A stretch of 64,000 nucleotides of DNA from Clostridium beijerinckii. GTDB lineage: Bacteria; Bacillota; Clostridia; Clostridiales; Clostridiaceae. The DNA lies in NCBI RefSeq assembly GCF_018223745.1, contig NZ_CP073653.1:3496001-3560000 (forward strand). The letters run 5' to 3'. The notes below the pieces were generated by a model that saw only the letters and a list, made by a program, of their open reading frames with translations, ran no database searches and had not been told where the DNA came from. A program made the position numbers and the translations under genes. Positions 54,386 to 63,979 of the stretch are shown in pieces. Positions within the stretch are counted from its first letter, which is position 1, and every line of letters begins with the position of its first letter.

Positions 54386-54670
54386 TATATAGATAAACAA
54401 TATATAACTTAGACTTATGAAATAATCCACCGAAAGTAAAAACATTGTTATTTCACAGGACTATGAAAATTTCGCTGAAAGTGCTAAATTGAAGGTTGCA
54501 CCACTAATGCTTGCTCCCAATTTCATTGTGACAAGCATTAGTTGAACAACCTACAATTAAAAACTTTTAACAGCTCATTTTCAATGCCTGCTACATAAAA
54601 ATGTTTCTACTTTCTAGTATGGTATTTATTGCAAAGTGCAAATCAAATTCTTAAGTTGTTTATCTATATA
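54386..54670. repeat. Long-palindrome element LP9 (class A, complete, clear termini)
   Basis: The best-bounded copy: perfect 15-bp terminal inverted repeats TATATAGATAAACAA (54386-54400) and TTGTTTATCTATATA (54656-54670). The core CACTAATGCTTG...CAAGCATTAGTTG and arms match LP2. The outermost TA steps could be a TA target duplication. Confidence 0.88.
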
Positions 54671-54950
54671 GGTATCTAGCTCTAAAATTAAATTTATGTG
54701 GTAACTTACCAAAATCATAAATGTTTTGTTCCATTTTAGCTTATCAAACTAAGAATTGGAGTATACTAAAATGAAACAAACGCTAGCGAAAACTCGACTC
54801 ATATTCGTTCGTTTAGTAAACAATTCTTACCAAATCAAAGATGCACTGTTACGACCCTTGTAGTTACAAATATATTTATGATTTCTAGTGAAGATACGAA
54901 CTTAAAGTCTTAGCAACTTTGTAAATATATTCATCTAATAAGAAGAATCT
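54671..54950. repeat. Long-palindrome element LP10 (class B ends with different core)
   Basis: Class-B outer sequences (TTTATGTGGTAACTTACC and ATATTTATGATTTCTAGTGA, TTGTAAATATATTCATCTAA) enclose a core with CGCTAGCGAAAACTCGACTC, related to GAGTCGAGTTTCC in LP12. It abuts LP9. Confidence 0.7.
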
Positions 54951-55094
54951 AATCCCCATACTTCAATAATTATTTTTTTCAAAATAATTATATTTATACT
55001 TTTTGATACCATAAATCAAATTTGAAATATCAAAATAATGTACATATAGATACAATTACAAGATATATTTATACTATGAAATATATCCAAACTA

Positions 55095-55181
55095 GAAATA
55101 AGAATTATGCTTTTGTAACCACAAGGGTCATAATATGAAATGTTTCATTAGAAACTGGAACAACAGCATGATCCTTATTTC
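55095..55181. repeat. Long-palindrome element LP11 (class C, short form)
   Basis: GAAATAAGAATTATGCTTTT (from 55095) pairs with CAGCATGATCCTTATTTC (to 55181). The inner TGAAATGTTTCA hairpin replaces the large class-C core. Confidence 0.75.
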
Positions 55182-55207
55182 GGTTAGCTGCATAATAAAC
55201 AGCTAAT

Positions 55208-56476
55208 TTAGCTTTCTTTTAAAAATCTTTTTTTTAATTTTTGCTGAAATTGTGGCATGCTCTTATACATGCTCATTAGACTCACTACAACCAACAGTGT
55301 CCATCCTAATAGTGATGAAAATGCTAGTAATATAACTAATATTATAATCAACAATATTATTGATATTTTTAAGATGATACCATCTATACATTTGAGACTA
55401 GCAATAAGTCCAAGAAGTGCATTACATATAAAAAATGTATTTGCAATTCCTACTGTCCATTCTACAGTAATATAATTGTAGTGAATAAGGACAATAAGTA
55501 TGCAATGAAATATAGTTAATACTAATAAAGCTCTTTTAGGCGATCTCTCTGATTCTTTCTTTCTTAAAAAAGCAGGAAGCATGCCATTTTCTGCTCTTGC
55601 AGCCATTTGTCTTGTAACAGCACCTAATATCATGATCAATGTGGCATAACACAATCCAGCCGCTACAATTCCCATAACAATATAAGATAAGTTACCGAAT
55701 AAAGGAATAAGAATCAAACTCACATTAATGTCTGTTTCTTTTGTAATAATTTGATTTCCTAAACTGTTCTGCAAAGCAAAAGTAGTCAATAAATATATAA
55801 AAATAACAGCTGATAAACTTATTTTCATAGCACGCATAAGCGTTTTCTCTGGATTCATGACCTCTTCAACATAACTTCCAATTACTTCCCACCCTATAAT
55901 TGCCCAAAATAATAGCAGAAGCGTAGATCCAAGAGTTGTAATTGGTGGCATACCACTTGGAAAAGTTACATTATCTTGCTTTAAAAGATTAAAAACACTG
56001 CCTATAATAAGAATAAGTCCAGTAAGTGAAGATAGTACTAAAGTAACCTTTCCCATTGCAGTTATTCCCATTAATAGCACAGCTATATTAAGAAATAATA
56101 ATATAAAAATTACAAGAGTCCTGTAATTATTTGCTCCCTGAAACATGTTACAAATAAATCCAGAAGCCGTATATAAAACAGCTACAGTTCCAAAGCAGAC
56201 AGCTGCTGTTAAATAATTCGAAGATAATTCCCTAAAATTTTGTCCAAGCTTCTCACCAATTACCACATTCACCCCTTCATTACTCAAAGTTAATATGCTC
56301 ATTTTTGTAAATATGTAAGCAAATATAATACCCATAAGCATAGTTATTATCCAAGCAATAATCGCTTTGTCTCCAATCATATGAATCGCAATAGGTGGTA
56401 AAAGTACAATACCTGAACCTAAAATTGGACCTATCATCAGTCCACTTATAGAAATAGTATTTAGTTTTTTATTCAT
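55208..56476 (-). CDS. APC-superfamily amino acid permease
   Basis: 422 aa, about 12 helices. The N-terminal SISGLMIGPILGSGIVLLPP carries the unwound helix-1 glycines of APC transporters, and EEVMNPEKTLMRAMKISL is the conserved cytoplasmic loop. It resembles YjeH-type exporters of methionine and branched-chain amino acids, but import cannot be excluded. Monocistronic; repeat LP11 follows its stop. Confidence 0.88.
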   Translation of the reverse strand: MNKKLNTISISGLMIGPILGSGIVLLPPIAIHMIGDKAIIAWIITMLMGIIFAYIFTKMSILTLSNEGVNVVIGEKLGQNFRELSSNYLTAAVCFGTVAVLYTASGFICNMFQGANNYRTLVIFILLFLNIAVLLMGITAMGKVTLVLSSLTGLILIIGSVFNLLKQDNVTFPSGMPPITTLGSTLLLLFWAIIGWEVIGSYVEEVMNPEKTLMRAMKISLSAVIFIYLLTTFALQNSLGNQIITKETDINVSLILIPLFGNLSYIVMGIVAAGLCYATLIMILGAVTRQMAARAENGMLPAFLRKKESERSPKRALLVLTIFHCILIVLIHYNYITVEWTVGIANTFFICNALLGLIASLKCIDGIILKISIILLIIILVILLAFSSLLGWTLLVVVSLMSMYKSMPQFQQKLKKRFLKES

Positions 56477-56594
56477 TTTTCCCCTCCTTGGTGTTGATTA
56501 TCTTATTATAAGAGGGATTAATCCATTTGTAAAATTGAAATTTTAAATGCAGCATATCAATAATTTTGATGATTAAAAATTTTCTATTTAACAA

Positions 56595-56641
56595 AACAAT
56601 CCAAATGATCTTAGTTATGTCTAAGATTCACTTGGATTGTT
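56595..56641 (-). terminator. Terminator of MCP gene
   Basis: AACAATCCAAATGATCTTAG and its partner CTAAGATTCACTTGGATTGTT (21 nt with two mismatches) form a stem of about 20 bp with a 6-nt loop, followed on the minus strand by TTTGTT. Confidence 0.75.
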
Positions 56642-56649
56642 AAACCTAT

Positions 56650-58359
56650 TTATATTTTGAAATTTAAAACTAATTCAGTTAATTTTTCTGCTGTTTCTGC
56701 TTGATCTTGAGCTACTCTAGCAACCTGTTCTATTGCTTTATTAGTTTCATCTATACCTACTTTAATTTCCTCCGAACTGTTTTTAGTATCTTTCATATTT
56801 TCAGCAATAGTTTGTACAACTTCAGAAATCTCTTCTGTAGATGCATTTAACTCCTGTGACATTGATGCAATATTTTGTGATAAATCACTAATATATGCAG
56901 CATCATTTTCATATTTATTTCCTGTCTCAATCAATAAATCATAATCTTTTTTAACATTCTCATTAACAAAATGTAGTACCTCCTTTGAATTACCTGATAG
57001 ATTATTAAAGGCAGCCTGGACATTTGAAACTACATTTTGAATATTCTTAACATAATCTGCTGATTGCTCAGCAAGTATCCTTACTTCATTTGCAACCACT
57101 GCAAATCCTTTTCCTTGTTCTCCAGCCCTTGCAGCTTCAATATTTGCATTCAAGGCTAATAAATTTGTCTGTTCTGCTATTGATGCTATTGATTGTGCAA
57201 TTATACCTATTTCACTAACTACTTTTCCTTGCTCTATTGCATTAAGTATATTATTTTGCTTTTCTTCATACAATTCATCTGTAGCTTTCATAGAGTTAAT
57301 TCCAGTTTCCTTTACTTCAGTAGCTCTTTCTTTAATTTCGATAGACTGATGACTACTTTCAGTTGAATTCGAAGCCAGCTGAGTTATTCCAGAATTAACT
57401 TCTTCCATTGTTGAAGCCAACTCTTCTGTAATTGAATTTATGCCTTGTATATTTTCTACTATTCCAGATGTGTTCTTATCTATGCTTTCAAAATTGCTTG
57501 ATAATTCTTCTAACGTAGCAGATAATTCTTCACTAGATGCTGTTACACCTTGAGCCTGAATCACAATATTTTCAATCACTGATTTAATTTTTTCTTTTGC
57601 ATTATTTAATGCCCTAATTAATAATCCTAATTCATCATTGTTTTTACTTTCTATTGAATATGTTAAATCTCCGTTTCCTAAAGCTTCAGCAAATAATAAA
57701 CCCTTTTTAATCATCATCGATATATATATTGATAATCCTGTCCCTATAATAAGCGCCAAAATAATCCCTACTATTAGAATTGCATGCATTATATGAGTTG
57801 TTGTACGATAGTTTTCTTTTGCACTGCTATAAGCTTCATCTGCTTGTTTTTGGTTTATTTCAACCAAGTTATCAAGATGTTTTGATATAATTTCTGTGGT
57901 TTGGTTAATTTCAGATAATTTAATTTTTGCTTCTGAATAATTCCCATTTTTGAGTAACTCAAAAAGATTGTCTTTTTCAGTTGCAAACTTATCTCCTAAA
58001 ATAGAATTAAGATCATCAAACTCTTTCTTCTCATCAGTCGACATACTACTATTACCAAAAGCTTCAACTACAGCTGAATTTTTAGTTTTGATTTTATCAA
58101 GTTGTTGTAGCGCTGTTTGCACCTTGGAATTATCCTGTTCTAGAACTAGATCATTAACAATTTTAATTTCAATTAAAAAATTCTCTTTAACCGAATGTAT
58201 TTCATCAATACTTTTTAAATTATCAGAATATATTTGTTCCATACTACTCTCAGTATTTAATAGACCAAACTTTCCGAAGAAACCAGTTATTCCAATTAGT
58301 ATAACCATACTCATAAAGCCAATTAACAATTTTGTTTTTATTGATAAATTCTTTATCAT
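56650..58359 (-). CDS. Methyl-accepting chemotaxis protein
   Basis: 569 aa. Helix 1 ([20 protein letters not shown]), an extracellular four-helix-bundle sensor (about 30-185), helix 2 ([20 protein letters not shown]), a HAMP domain (about 210-265) and the long cytoplasmic signalling coiled coil. The hairpin tip is [20 protein letters not shown], which binds CheA and CheW. Methylation-type Glu/Gln pairs flank it. The ligand is unknown. Monocistronic with its own terminator. Confidence 0.94.
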   Translation of the reverse strand: MIKNLSIKTKLLIGFMSMVILIGITGFFGKFGLLNTESSMEQIYSDNLKSIDEIHSVKENFLIEIKIVNDLVLEQDNSKVQTALQQLDKIKTKNSAVVEAFGNSSMSTDEKKEFDDLNSILGDKFATEKDNLFELLKNGNYSEAKIKLSEINQTTEIISKHLDNLVEINQKQADEAYSSAKENYRTTTHIMHAILIVGIILALIIGTGLSIYISMMIKKGLLFAEALGNGDLTYSIESKNNDELGLLIRALNNAKEKIKSVIENIVIQAQGVTASSEELSATLEELSSNFESIDKNTSGIVENIQGINSITEELASTMEEVNSGITQLASNSTESSHQSIEIKERATEVKETGINSMKATDELYEEKQNNILNAIEQGKVVSEIGIIAQSIASIAEQTNLLALNANIEAARAGEQGKGFAVVANEVRILAEQSADYVKNIQNVVSNVQAAFNNLSGNSKEVLHFVNENVKKDYDLLIETGNKYENDAAYISDLSQNIASMSQELNASTEEISEVVQTIAENMKDTKNSSEEIKVGIDETNKAIEQVARVAQDQAETAEKLTELVLNFKI

Positions 58360-58520
58360 CAGTATACCATCTCCCTCTTATAGTAAAATTTTAAAGTTTA
58401 TAATAATTTGCAGCTTATTTCAACCCCTTACTAAATTATATTTTATCAAAAATTGTTAAAATATAATAGCATTTCGACATAAATTTTTCTAGTTATGACA
58501 GTTTTATATTTTTTTTATTT

Positions 58521-58630
58521 ATATATATTGCAATTCACAATGCACATTTCACATTTCACAATTATGGCTAAAATTCTTGTAATATTTTTAGAATTATTAT
58601 GAAGAATTATTTTTACAACATATATATATT
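58521..58630. repeat. R2-family element, copy R2c
   Basis: ATATATATTGCAATTCACAA at one end and TTTTTACAACATATATATAT at the other (imperfect inverted ends). Inside are ATGCACATTTCACATTTCAC and TAAAATTCTTGTAATATTTT. Confidence 0.75.
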
Positions 58631-58632
58631 TT

Positions 58633-59183
58633 TTTTATTATCATACTACTAATTTAGATTATAAATATTTAGTTTTTAACCACATATACCTATACATTTC
58701 CTTTTTATACAAAGTGTGCATCATAGAGTGTAGTTATGTAATGTTTTATTTTTTACAATGAAATTAAATAGGCTAGTTATTCATTTGCATAACTAACCTA
58801 TTAAAATTTTACTCATTTATAGAATTTATATTAATCCTATCTCCAAATTTTGTTAGCGTGTTTTTTATTTTGAAGAAGTGAAAGCTTCTATAACACCAGT
58901 TTCCTTATCTTCTGTTATTGCTCCTCCACATCTTTTTTTAATGCATATCTCTTGTTCGGTTTAATTATAGGAAATTATTGTTACAGTTCTGTAACAGAGA
59001 TTTATCAATAATGTTACAGATTATATAAATAAATCTAAAAATTATAATCTCTTCATTTTAATTCACATTAATCCTGATATAGTTTTATCTCACTACATTA
59101 GTTTAAAATAGCATAATTCTCTGCAAAAAAATCAAATTATTTTCCTTACTAAATCTTCTTTCATTTTCAGAGTAATATAAATA
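58633..59183. other. Intergenic region between deoC and MCP, possible gene remnant
   Basis: Holds a hairpin AATAGGCTAGTTA/TAACTAACCTATT (58767-58802). A minus-strand frame near 58862-58960 reads ICIKKRCGGAITEDKETG without a start codon, so a decayed small gene is possible. No other feature was recognised. Confidence 0.4.
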
Positions 59184-59220
59184 ATAGAACCATGAATTAT
59201 TTTTTGCCTCATGGTTCTAT
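59184..59220 (-). terminator. Terminator of deoC
   Basis: ATAGAACCATGA (59184-59195) and TCATGGTTCTAT (59209-59220) form a perfect 12-bp stem, 57 bp after the deoC stop. Confidence 0.8.
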
Positions 59221-59276
59221 CTAGCTATTTATCACAATTTATCATTTTATCTTTTCTTTAGCTTATAGCCTAAAAT

Positions 59277-59927
59277 TTATTTACTCTCATTAACAATTGC
59301 AATACTGTTGCTTGATCCTATTCTACTTGCTCCTACATTTATCATATCCATAGCAGCTTTGAAGTCTCTAACTCCACCTGATGCCTTTACGCCTAAATCT
59401 GGTCCAACAGTCTTTCTCATTAAAGCAATATCTTCCTTAGTTGCTCCACCAGTAGAAAATCCTGTTGATGTTTTAACAAAATCAGCTTTAGCTTCTTTAG
59501 CTATTTCACAAGCCTTAACTTTTTCTTCATCAGTTAATAAACATGTTTCAATAATAACTTTAACTAATGCTTTTCCTTTAGCTGCATTTACAACTGCTTC
59601 TATATCATCTTTAAGTAAACTATAATTTTTATCTTTTAATGCTCCAACATTTATAACCATATCTATTTCACTCGCACCATTTTCAATAGCTTGAGATGTT
59701 TCAAATGCTTTGGCTTCCTTTGTCATAGCTCCAAGTGGAAATCCTACTACAACACAAGTTTTTACTTCACTTCCTACAAGTTCAGTACTTACTAATTTTG
59801 CATAACATCCATTTACACAAACAGATGCAAAGCTATACTCTTTTGCTTCTCTGCAAAGCCTTTTTACATCTTCTTCTGCCGCCTCTGGTTTTAATATCGT
59901 ATGATCCATATATTTAGCAATATTCAT
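59277..59927 (-). CDS. deoC: Deoxyribose-phosphate aldolase
   Basis: Splits 2-deoxyribose-5-phosphate into glyceraldehyde-3-phosphate and acetaldehyde, feeding nucleoside sugar to glycolysis. 216 aa, a TIM-barrel class I aldolase. The Schiff-base lysine lies in VKTSTGFS (about Lys152), the second lysine in [10 protein letters not shown], and the Asp of the triad in [10 protein letters not shown]. It is downstream of and co-oriented with a nucleoside importer, with a gap of about 450 bp containing repeats, so it may have its own promoter. Confidence 0.96.
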   Translation of the reverse strand: MNIAKYMDHTILKPEAAEEDVKRLCREAKEYSFASVCVNGCYAKLVSTELVGSEVKTCVVVGFPLGAMTKEAKAFETSQAIENGASEIDMVINVGALKDKNYSLLKDDIEAVVNAAKGKALVKVIIETCLLTDEEKVKACEIAKEAKADFVKTSTGFSTGGATKEDIALMRKTVGPDLGVKASGGVRDFKAAMDMINVGASRIGSSNSIAIVNESK

Positions 59928-59959
59928 ATTTCATTACTCCTTAAATTTATTTTATAACT

Positions 59960-60066
59960 ATATATTTTACAATTCACAATTTACAATGCATAATTCATAA
60001 TGCACAATACACATTTCGTAATTCACAATTACGAATAAAATTCTTGTAATATTATTAGAATTATAA
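59960..60066. repeat. R2-family element, copy R2d
   Basis: CAATTCACAATTTACAATGC, ATAATTCATAATGCACAATA, TTCGTAATTCACAATTACGA and AAATTCTTGTAATATTATTA. It has the most expanded microsatellite of the four copies and a diverged right end. Confidence 0.65.
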
Positions 60067-60159
60067 CATGCAGTTCATGGTTTAGATTGATTAAATAACA
60101 AGTTGATACTAGTGACAAATTACAGGTGACACGTGATTCACTTATCACTTACTCAGCAA

Positions 60160-60375
60160 ACGTATGTGAGTCGAGTTTCCGCTAATGGTTCTTCCATTAA
60201 CGCTTGTGAAGTGAGAGTCCTAAATTTCATTTTAGGTTGTCGAACTTCCTCAGCGAATGTAATGAGTCGAGTTTCCCTAGGAAATCTGTAGCAAACATTA
60301 GTGGTGCAACCTGAAATTTAGAACTTTCAGCGAAATTTTTGCAGTCCTGTGAAATAAAAATGTTTCTTTTTTCCA
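60160..60375. repeat. Long-palindrome element LP12 (decayed, class A right half)
   Basis: Class-A right half (CATTAGTGGTGCAACCTG, AGAACTTTCAGCGAAATTTT, CAGTCCTGTGAAATAAAAAT, GTTTC) preceded by two copies of TGAGTCGAGTTTCC, related to the core of LP10. It ends at the stop codon of the following permease gene. Confidence 0.7.
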
Positions 60376-61260
60376 TTAACGAGTACCTTTTTCGTATGGA
60401 ACTCCATCAGCTTTTGGTGCAACTGATTTTCCAACAAAAAGAATCAATACTACAATTGTTAGAATGTATGGTAGCATTGCAAGTATTTGCGAAGGAATAG
60501 CAAAGGTTCCACCACCTAATACTACTGTTAATGCTTGAGCAAATCCAAATAATAAGCAAGCTCCGTATGCACCATGCGGAGTCCATTTACCAAAAATAAC
60601 TGCTGCTAGTGCAATAAAGCCTTGACCGCTAATTGCTGTTGGAGTGAATTGTGCTATTATTGCAAGCGTCATAGATGCTCCGCCAAACCCTGCAAGTATT
60701 CCAGAAATCATAACACACACGTAACGAGTTGCAGTTACACTTATTCCAAGAGTATCTGCAGCTGCTGGATGCTCTCCTACTGCACGAATACGTAATCCCC
60801 ATTTAGTTTTATATAAAATAAACCAAATTACTACTGTAATTATAAGTGCTATAAAAACTGTAATATCTACTCCAAATACTTTAGGTAATTTAGTAGCTAC
60901 TGGTTTAGTCATAGTAGCTCCTTCAAATAATAACCTACATGTAAATAACGAGAAACCTGCACCTAATAAATTTATAGCAATACCTGATATTGTCTGATCA
61001 GCATTGAATGTTATAGATGCAACTGCATGTAATAAAGCCATTATTCCACCTGCAATTCCTGCAGCTAAAAATCCAAGCCATGCATTTCCAGAATAATATC
61101 CTACCGCCGCACCAGTAAATGCACCTATAGTCATCATACCTTCAATTCCGATATTTACAACTCCAGAACGCTCAGAAACAACTCCACCTAATGCTCCAAA
61201 TATTAACGGTGCTGAATACATTAGTGTAATACCTATTAATAGTGCAATACTATTTAACAT
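60376..61260 (-). CDS. Nucleoside ABC transporter permease (NupQ-like)
   Basis: 294 aa, about eight helices, starting MLNSIALLIGITLMYSAPLI and with GVVNIGIEGMMTIGAFTG, the signature of the BPD_transp_2 permeases of BMP-type nucleoside importers. The start at 61260 has AGAGAGGTG 6 nt upstream and overlaps the end of the first permease gene, so translation is coupled. It is the second membrane subunit of the NupOPQ-type importer encoded at 60376-63902. Confidence 0.9.
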   Translation of the reverse strand: MLNSIALLIGITLMYSAPLIFGALGGVVSERSGVVNIGIEGMMTIGAFTGAAVGYYSGNAWLGFLAAGIAGGIMALLHAVASITFNADQTISGIAINLLGAGFSLFTCRLLFEGATMTKPVATKLPKVFGVDITVFIALIITVVIWFILYKTKWGLRIRAVGEHPAAADTLGISVTATRYVCVMISGILAGFGGASMTLAIIAQFTPTAISGQGFIALAAVIFGKWTPHGAYGACLLFGFAQALTVVLGGGTFAIPSQILAMLPYILTIVVLILFVGKSVAPKADGVPYEKGTR

Positions 61261-62377
61261 TCTTTTCACCTCTCTTTAAAAGTCTGTCAGCTAAAGCAGG
61301 TACAATCTTAGTTAATGCTACGAAAAATACAATAGTACCTATCATTATATTTATTATTTCTGATGGTGCACCTATAGCAGATTGTACAGATTGACCTCCA
61401 TATAGTAATCCACCATATAACAATCCTCCAAATATACATCCAATAGGTGAACTTCCTGCAATTAATGCAACTGATAATCCATTAAATCCGTTATTTTCAA
61501 AAGCAGCCATAGTTGATAGCTTATGAGGTGCTGTGCCTGTGATAGCTAATGCTCCAGCAAGACCTGATAATGCACCTGCAATTACCATTGATTGAACTAT
61601 ATTACGATTAACATTTATTCCAGCAAATTCTGCTGCATCTTTATTTAATCCAACTGCACGTAATTCATAACCCTTTGCTGATTTATATAATAAAACTGAT
61701 ATAACTACAGCCATTATAATAGCAACAATAATTCCAATATTAACATCTGTTTTTAACAAAACTTCTGATAACCATTTGTGATGAGAAAGGAATTCCATTC
61801 CAGCATCAGATGTCTTCCAATTGCCAAGTATAGTAGTAAATCCAGATTCATTAATCATATAAGTACTTGTTGAATCTGGTTGATGAAATACATCTGTTGA
61901 TACAACGAAATTAGATAAATATAATGCAATCCAATTCAGCATTATGCTGGTTATAACTTCATGTATTCCGAATTTCGCCTTAAGAATTCCCACAATACCA
62001 CCAAACACTGCTCCAGCAGCTACACCAGCTAAAATTACTAAAGGAATTTCTAATACTGCTGGCAAATTTAATTTGATTCCAACTATTGTTGATGCAATTG
62101 TACCTACTATATATTGACCTTCCGCTCCAATATTAAATAATCCTGTTTTAAAAGCAAATGCAACACTTAAACCAGTTAAAATAATAGGCGTAGCCTTAAT
62201 AATTGTATTAGATATATATTTAGGTTTTGAAAAAATCCCTCCAAAAAGTGCACTAAAAGCATCTATAGGATTATAACCAGCAACACCTAGTACTATTGAT
62301 GCAACAATAAATCCACAGAATATTGCAATGAATGTTGAAGTAACTGGTTTTTTAAGAATTTTTACTACTATCTTCAC
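61250..62377 (-). CDS. Nucleoside ABC transporter permease (NupP-like)
   Basis: 375 aa, about nine helices. FKTGLFNIGAEGQYIVGTIA is the typical substrate-pathway signature of this permease family, and KGYELRAVGLNKDAAEFAGI is the ATPase-contact loop. It starts with GTG, 8 nt after GGGAGG, and overlaps the ATPase gene by 26 nt. First membrane subunit of the importer. Confidence 0.9.
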   Translation of the reverse strand: MKIVVKILKKPVTSTFIAIFCGFIVASIVLGVAGYNPIDAFSALFGGIFSKPKYISNTIIKATPIILTGLSVAFAFKTGLFNIGAEGQYIVGTIASTIVGIKLNLPAVLEIPLVILAGVAAGAVFGGIVGILKAKFGIHEVITSIMLNWIALYLSNFVVSTDVFHQPDSTSTYMINESGFTTILGNWKTSDAGMEFLSHHKWLSEVLLKTDVNIGIIVAIIMAVVISVLLYKSAKGYELRAVGLNKDAAEFAGINVNRNIVQSMVIAGALSGLAGALAITGTAPHKLSTMAAFENNGFNGLSVALIAGSSPIGCIFGGLLYGGLLYGGQSVQSAIGAPSEIINIMIGTIVFFVALTKIVPALADRLLKRGEKNVK

Positions 62378-63902
62378 TATGTTTACCTCCCGCCATTAGC
62401 AAGCCTATTGTATTTTCATCAACTTCACCTTGTTTAAAAGCACCTACAATAGTTCCTTCCGAAATTACAGCTATAGTATCTGAAACATTCATAACTTCAT
62501 CAAGTTCTAATGAAATTAAAAGAACAGCTTTTCCTTTATCTCTTTCTCTTATTAATGTTTTATGAACATATTCAATTGCTCCTACATCAAGTCCACGAGT
62601 TGGCTGCACTGCAATTAATAAGTCCGGATCATTATATACTTCTCTTGCAATTATAACTTTTTGCTGATTTCCTCCTGATAGCCCTCTGATAGGTGATGAT
62701 TCACAGTTATCAGGCCTTATATCATACTGATTTATAAGCTCCTTAGTATGAGCCATAATTTTATCTTTAACCAATAATCCATTCTTACAATATGGTTCAC
62801 TTTTATATTTTTCTATTACCATATTTTCAGCAACACTAAAGTCTAGTACAAGCCCACGTTTTTGCCTGTCTTCATGTATTGTTGAAACTTTATTTTTGAT
62901 AACGTTTTCCACTGTAGTATTTTGTATCTCTACTCCATTTATTTTAATGGTACCTTTTTCGGATTTAGCAAGACAAGTTATAGCTTCAATTAATTCTTTT
63001 TGTCCATTGCCGTCAATTCCTGCAATACCAACGATTTCACCTTTACGTACTTTAAGTGATAAATCTTTAACTGCATCTAACTTTCTTTCATCTTTTACAG
63101 TTAAATTATCTATTTCAAAAACAACCTCATCTGGTTTTGCAGTTTCTTTGTCAACGATTAACTTGACTGCATGACCAACCATCATTGTTGCAAGATCTTC
63201 TCTTGTTACTTCCTTAACATTTACTGTATCTATATATTTTCCTCTACGTATTATTGTACAAACATCAGAAGACTCCTTTATTTCTTTTAATTTGTGTGTA
63301 ATTATAATTATTGTTTTTCCATCAGCAATAAGGTTATGCATGATGCCTATTAAATCTTGAATTTCTTGTGGAGTAAGAACCGCTGTCGGCTCGTCCAATA
63401 TTAATAAATCAGCTCCACGATATAAAGCTTTTAATATTTCAATACGCTGTTGCATACCTACTGAAATATCTTCAATTTTTGCGTCTGGATCTACATCTAA
63501 TCCATACTTTTTAACAATGTTTAATATTTCTTCTCGGGCTTTTTTCATATCTAGTATTCCACATTTTTTTGTAATTTCACTACCTAACACTATATTTTGT
63601 GTTACTGTAAAATTTTCAACTAACATAAAGTGTTGATGAACCATTCCTATTCCATTTTCAATCGCTATATTAGGGTTTTTAATATTTATCTTTTCACCAT
63701 TAAGATATATTTCACCTTGATCAGCTTGATACAATCCATAAAGGATATTCATAAGGGTACTTTTGCCTGCACCATTTTCTCCTAGTAGTGCATGAATTGT
63801 ACCTTTTTTAATATCAAGGTTGATATTATCTAAAGCACAGAACGAGCCAAACGTTTTTGTAATCCCACGCATTTGTACTGCATATTGTTTGCTAATTTCC
63901 AT
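62352..63902 (-). CDS. Nucleoside ABC transporter ATP-binding protein (NupO-like)
   Basis: 516 aa with two ATPase domains. The first has GENGAGKSTL, SVGMQQRIEILKAL and LILDEPTAVL. The second has a degenerate Walker A (GIDGNGQKEL), LSGGNQQKVIIAR and AVQPTRGLD, as usual for RbsA/NupO-type double ATPases. It powers the two permeases downstream. A lipoprotein gene is expected just upstream, beyond the window edge; only a probable last few codons are inside. Confidence 0.93.
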   Translation of the reverse strand: MEISKQYAVQMRGITKTFGSFCALDNINLDIKKGTIHALLGENGAGKSTLMNILYGLYQADQGEIYLNGEKINIKNPNIAIENGIGMVHQHFMLVENFTVTQNIVLGSEITKKCGILDMKKAREEILNIVKKYGLDVDPDAKIEDISVGMQQRIEILKALYRGADLLILDEPTAVLTPQEIQDLIGIMHNLIADGKTIIIITHKLKEIKESSDVCTIIRRGKYIDTVNVKEVTREDLATMMVGHAVKLIVDKETAKPDEVVFEIDNLTVKDERKLDAVKDLSLKVRKGEIVGIAGIDGNGQKELIEAITCLAKSEKGTIKINGVEIQNTTVENVIKNKVSTIHEDRQKRGLVLDFSVAENMVIEKYKSEPYCKNGLLVKDKIMAHTKELINQYDIRPDNCESSPIRGLSGGNQQKVIIAREVYNDPDLLIAVQPTRGLDVGAIEYVHKTLIRERDKGKAVLLISLELDEVMNVSDTIAVISEGTIVGAFKQGEVDENTIGLLMAGGKHSEDSSKNS

Positions 63903-63925
63903 ACCTAATCCTCCTCTATTATATA

Positions 63926-63964
63926 AGGCTTTGCCGGCAAACCGTTAAGTTACCAGCAAAGCCT
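63926..63964 (-). terminator. Hairpin between substrate-binding protein gene and nucleoside ATPase gene
   Basis: AGGCTTTGC (63926-63934) and GCAAAGCCT (63956-63964), extended by two more G-C pairs after a mismatch. The T run is weak (TTATATAAT). It probably lowers but does not stop transcription into the ATPase gene, giving excess binding protein. Confidence 0.65.
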
Positions 63965-63979
63965 ACCTCCACTACTGTC

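Noticed and set aside
58862-58960. Minus-strand frame reading ICIKKRCGGAITEDKETG
   Set aside because: No start codon after the upstream stop and no recognised family. Mentioned only as a possible remnant.
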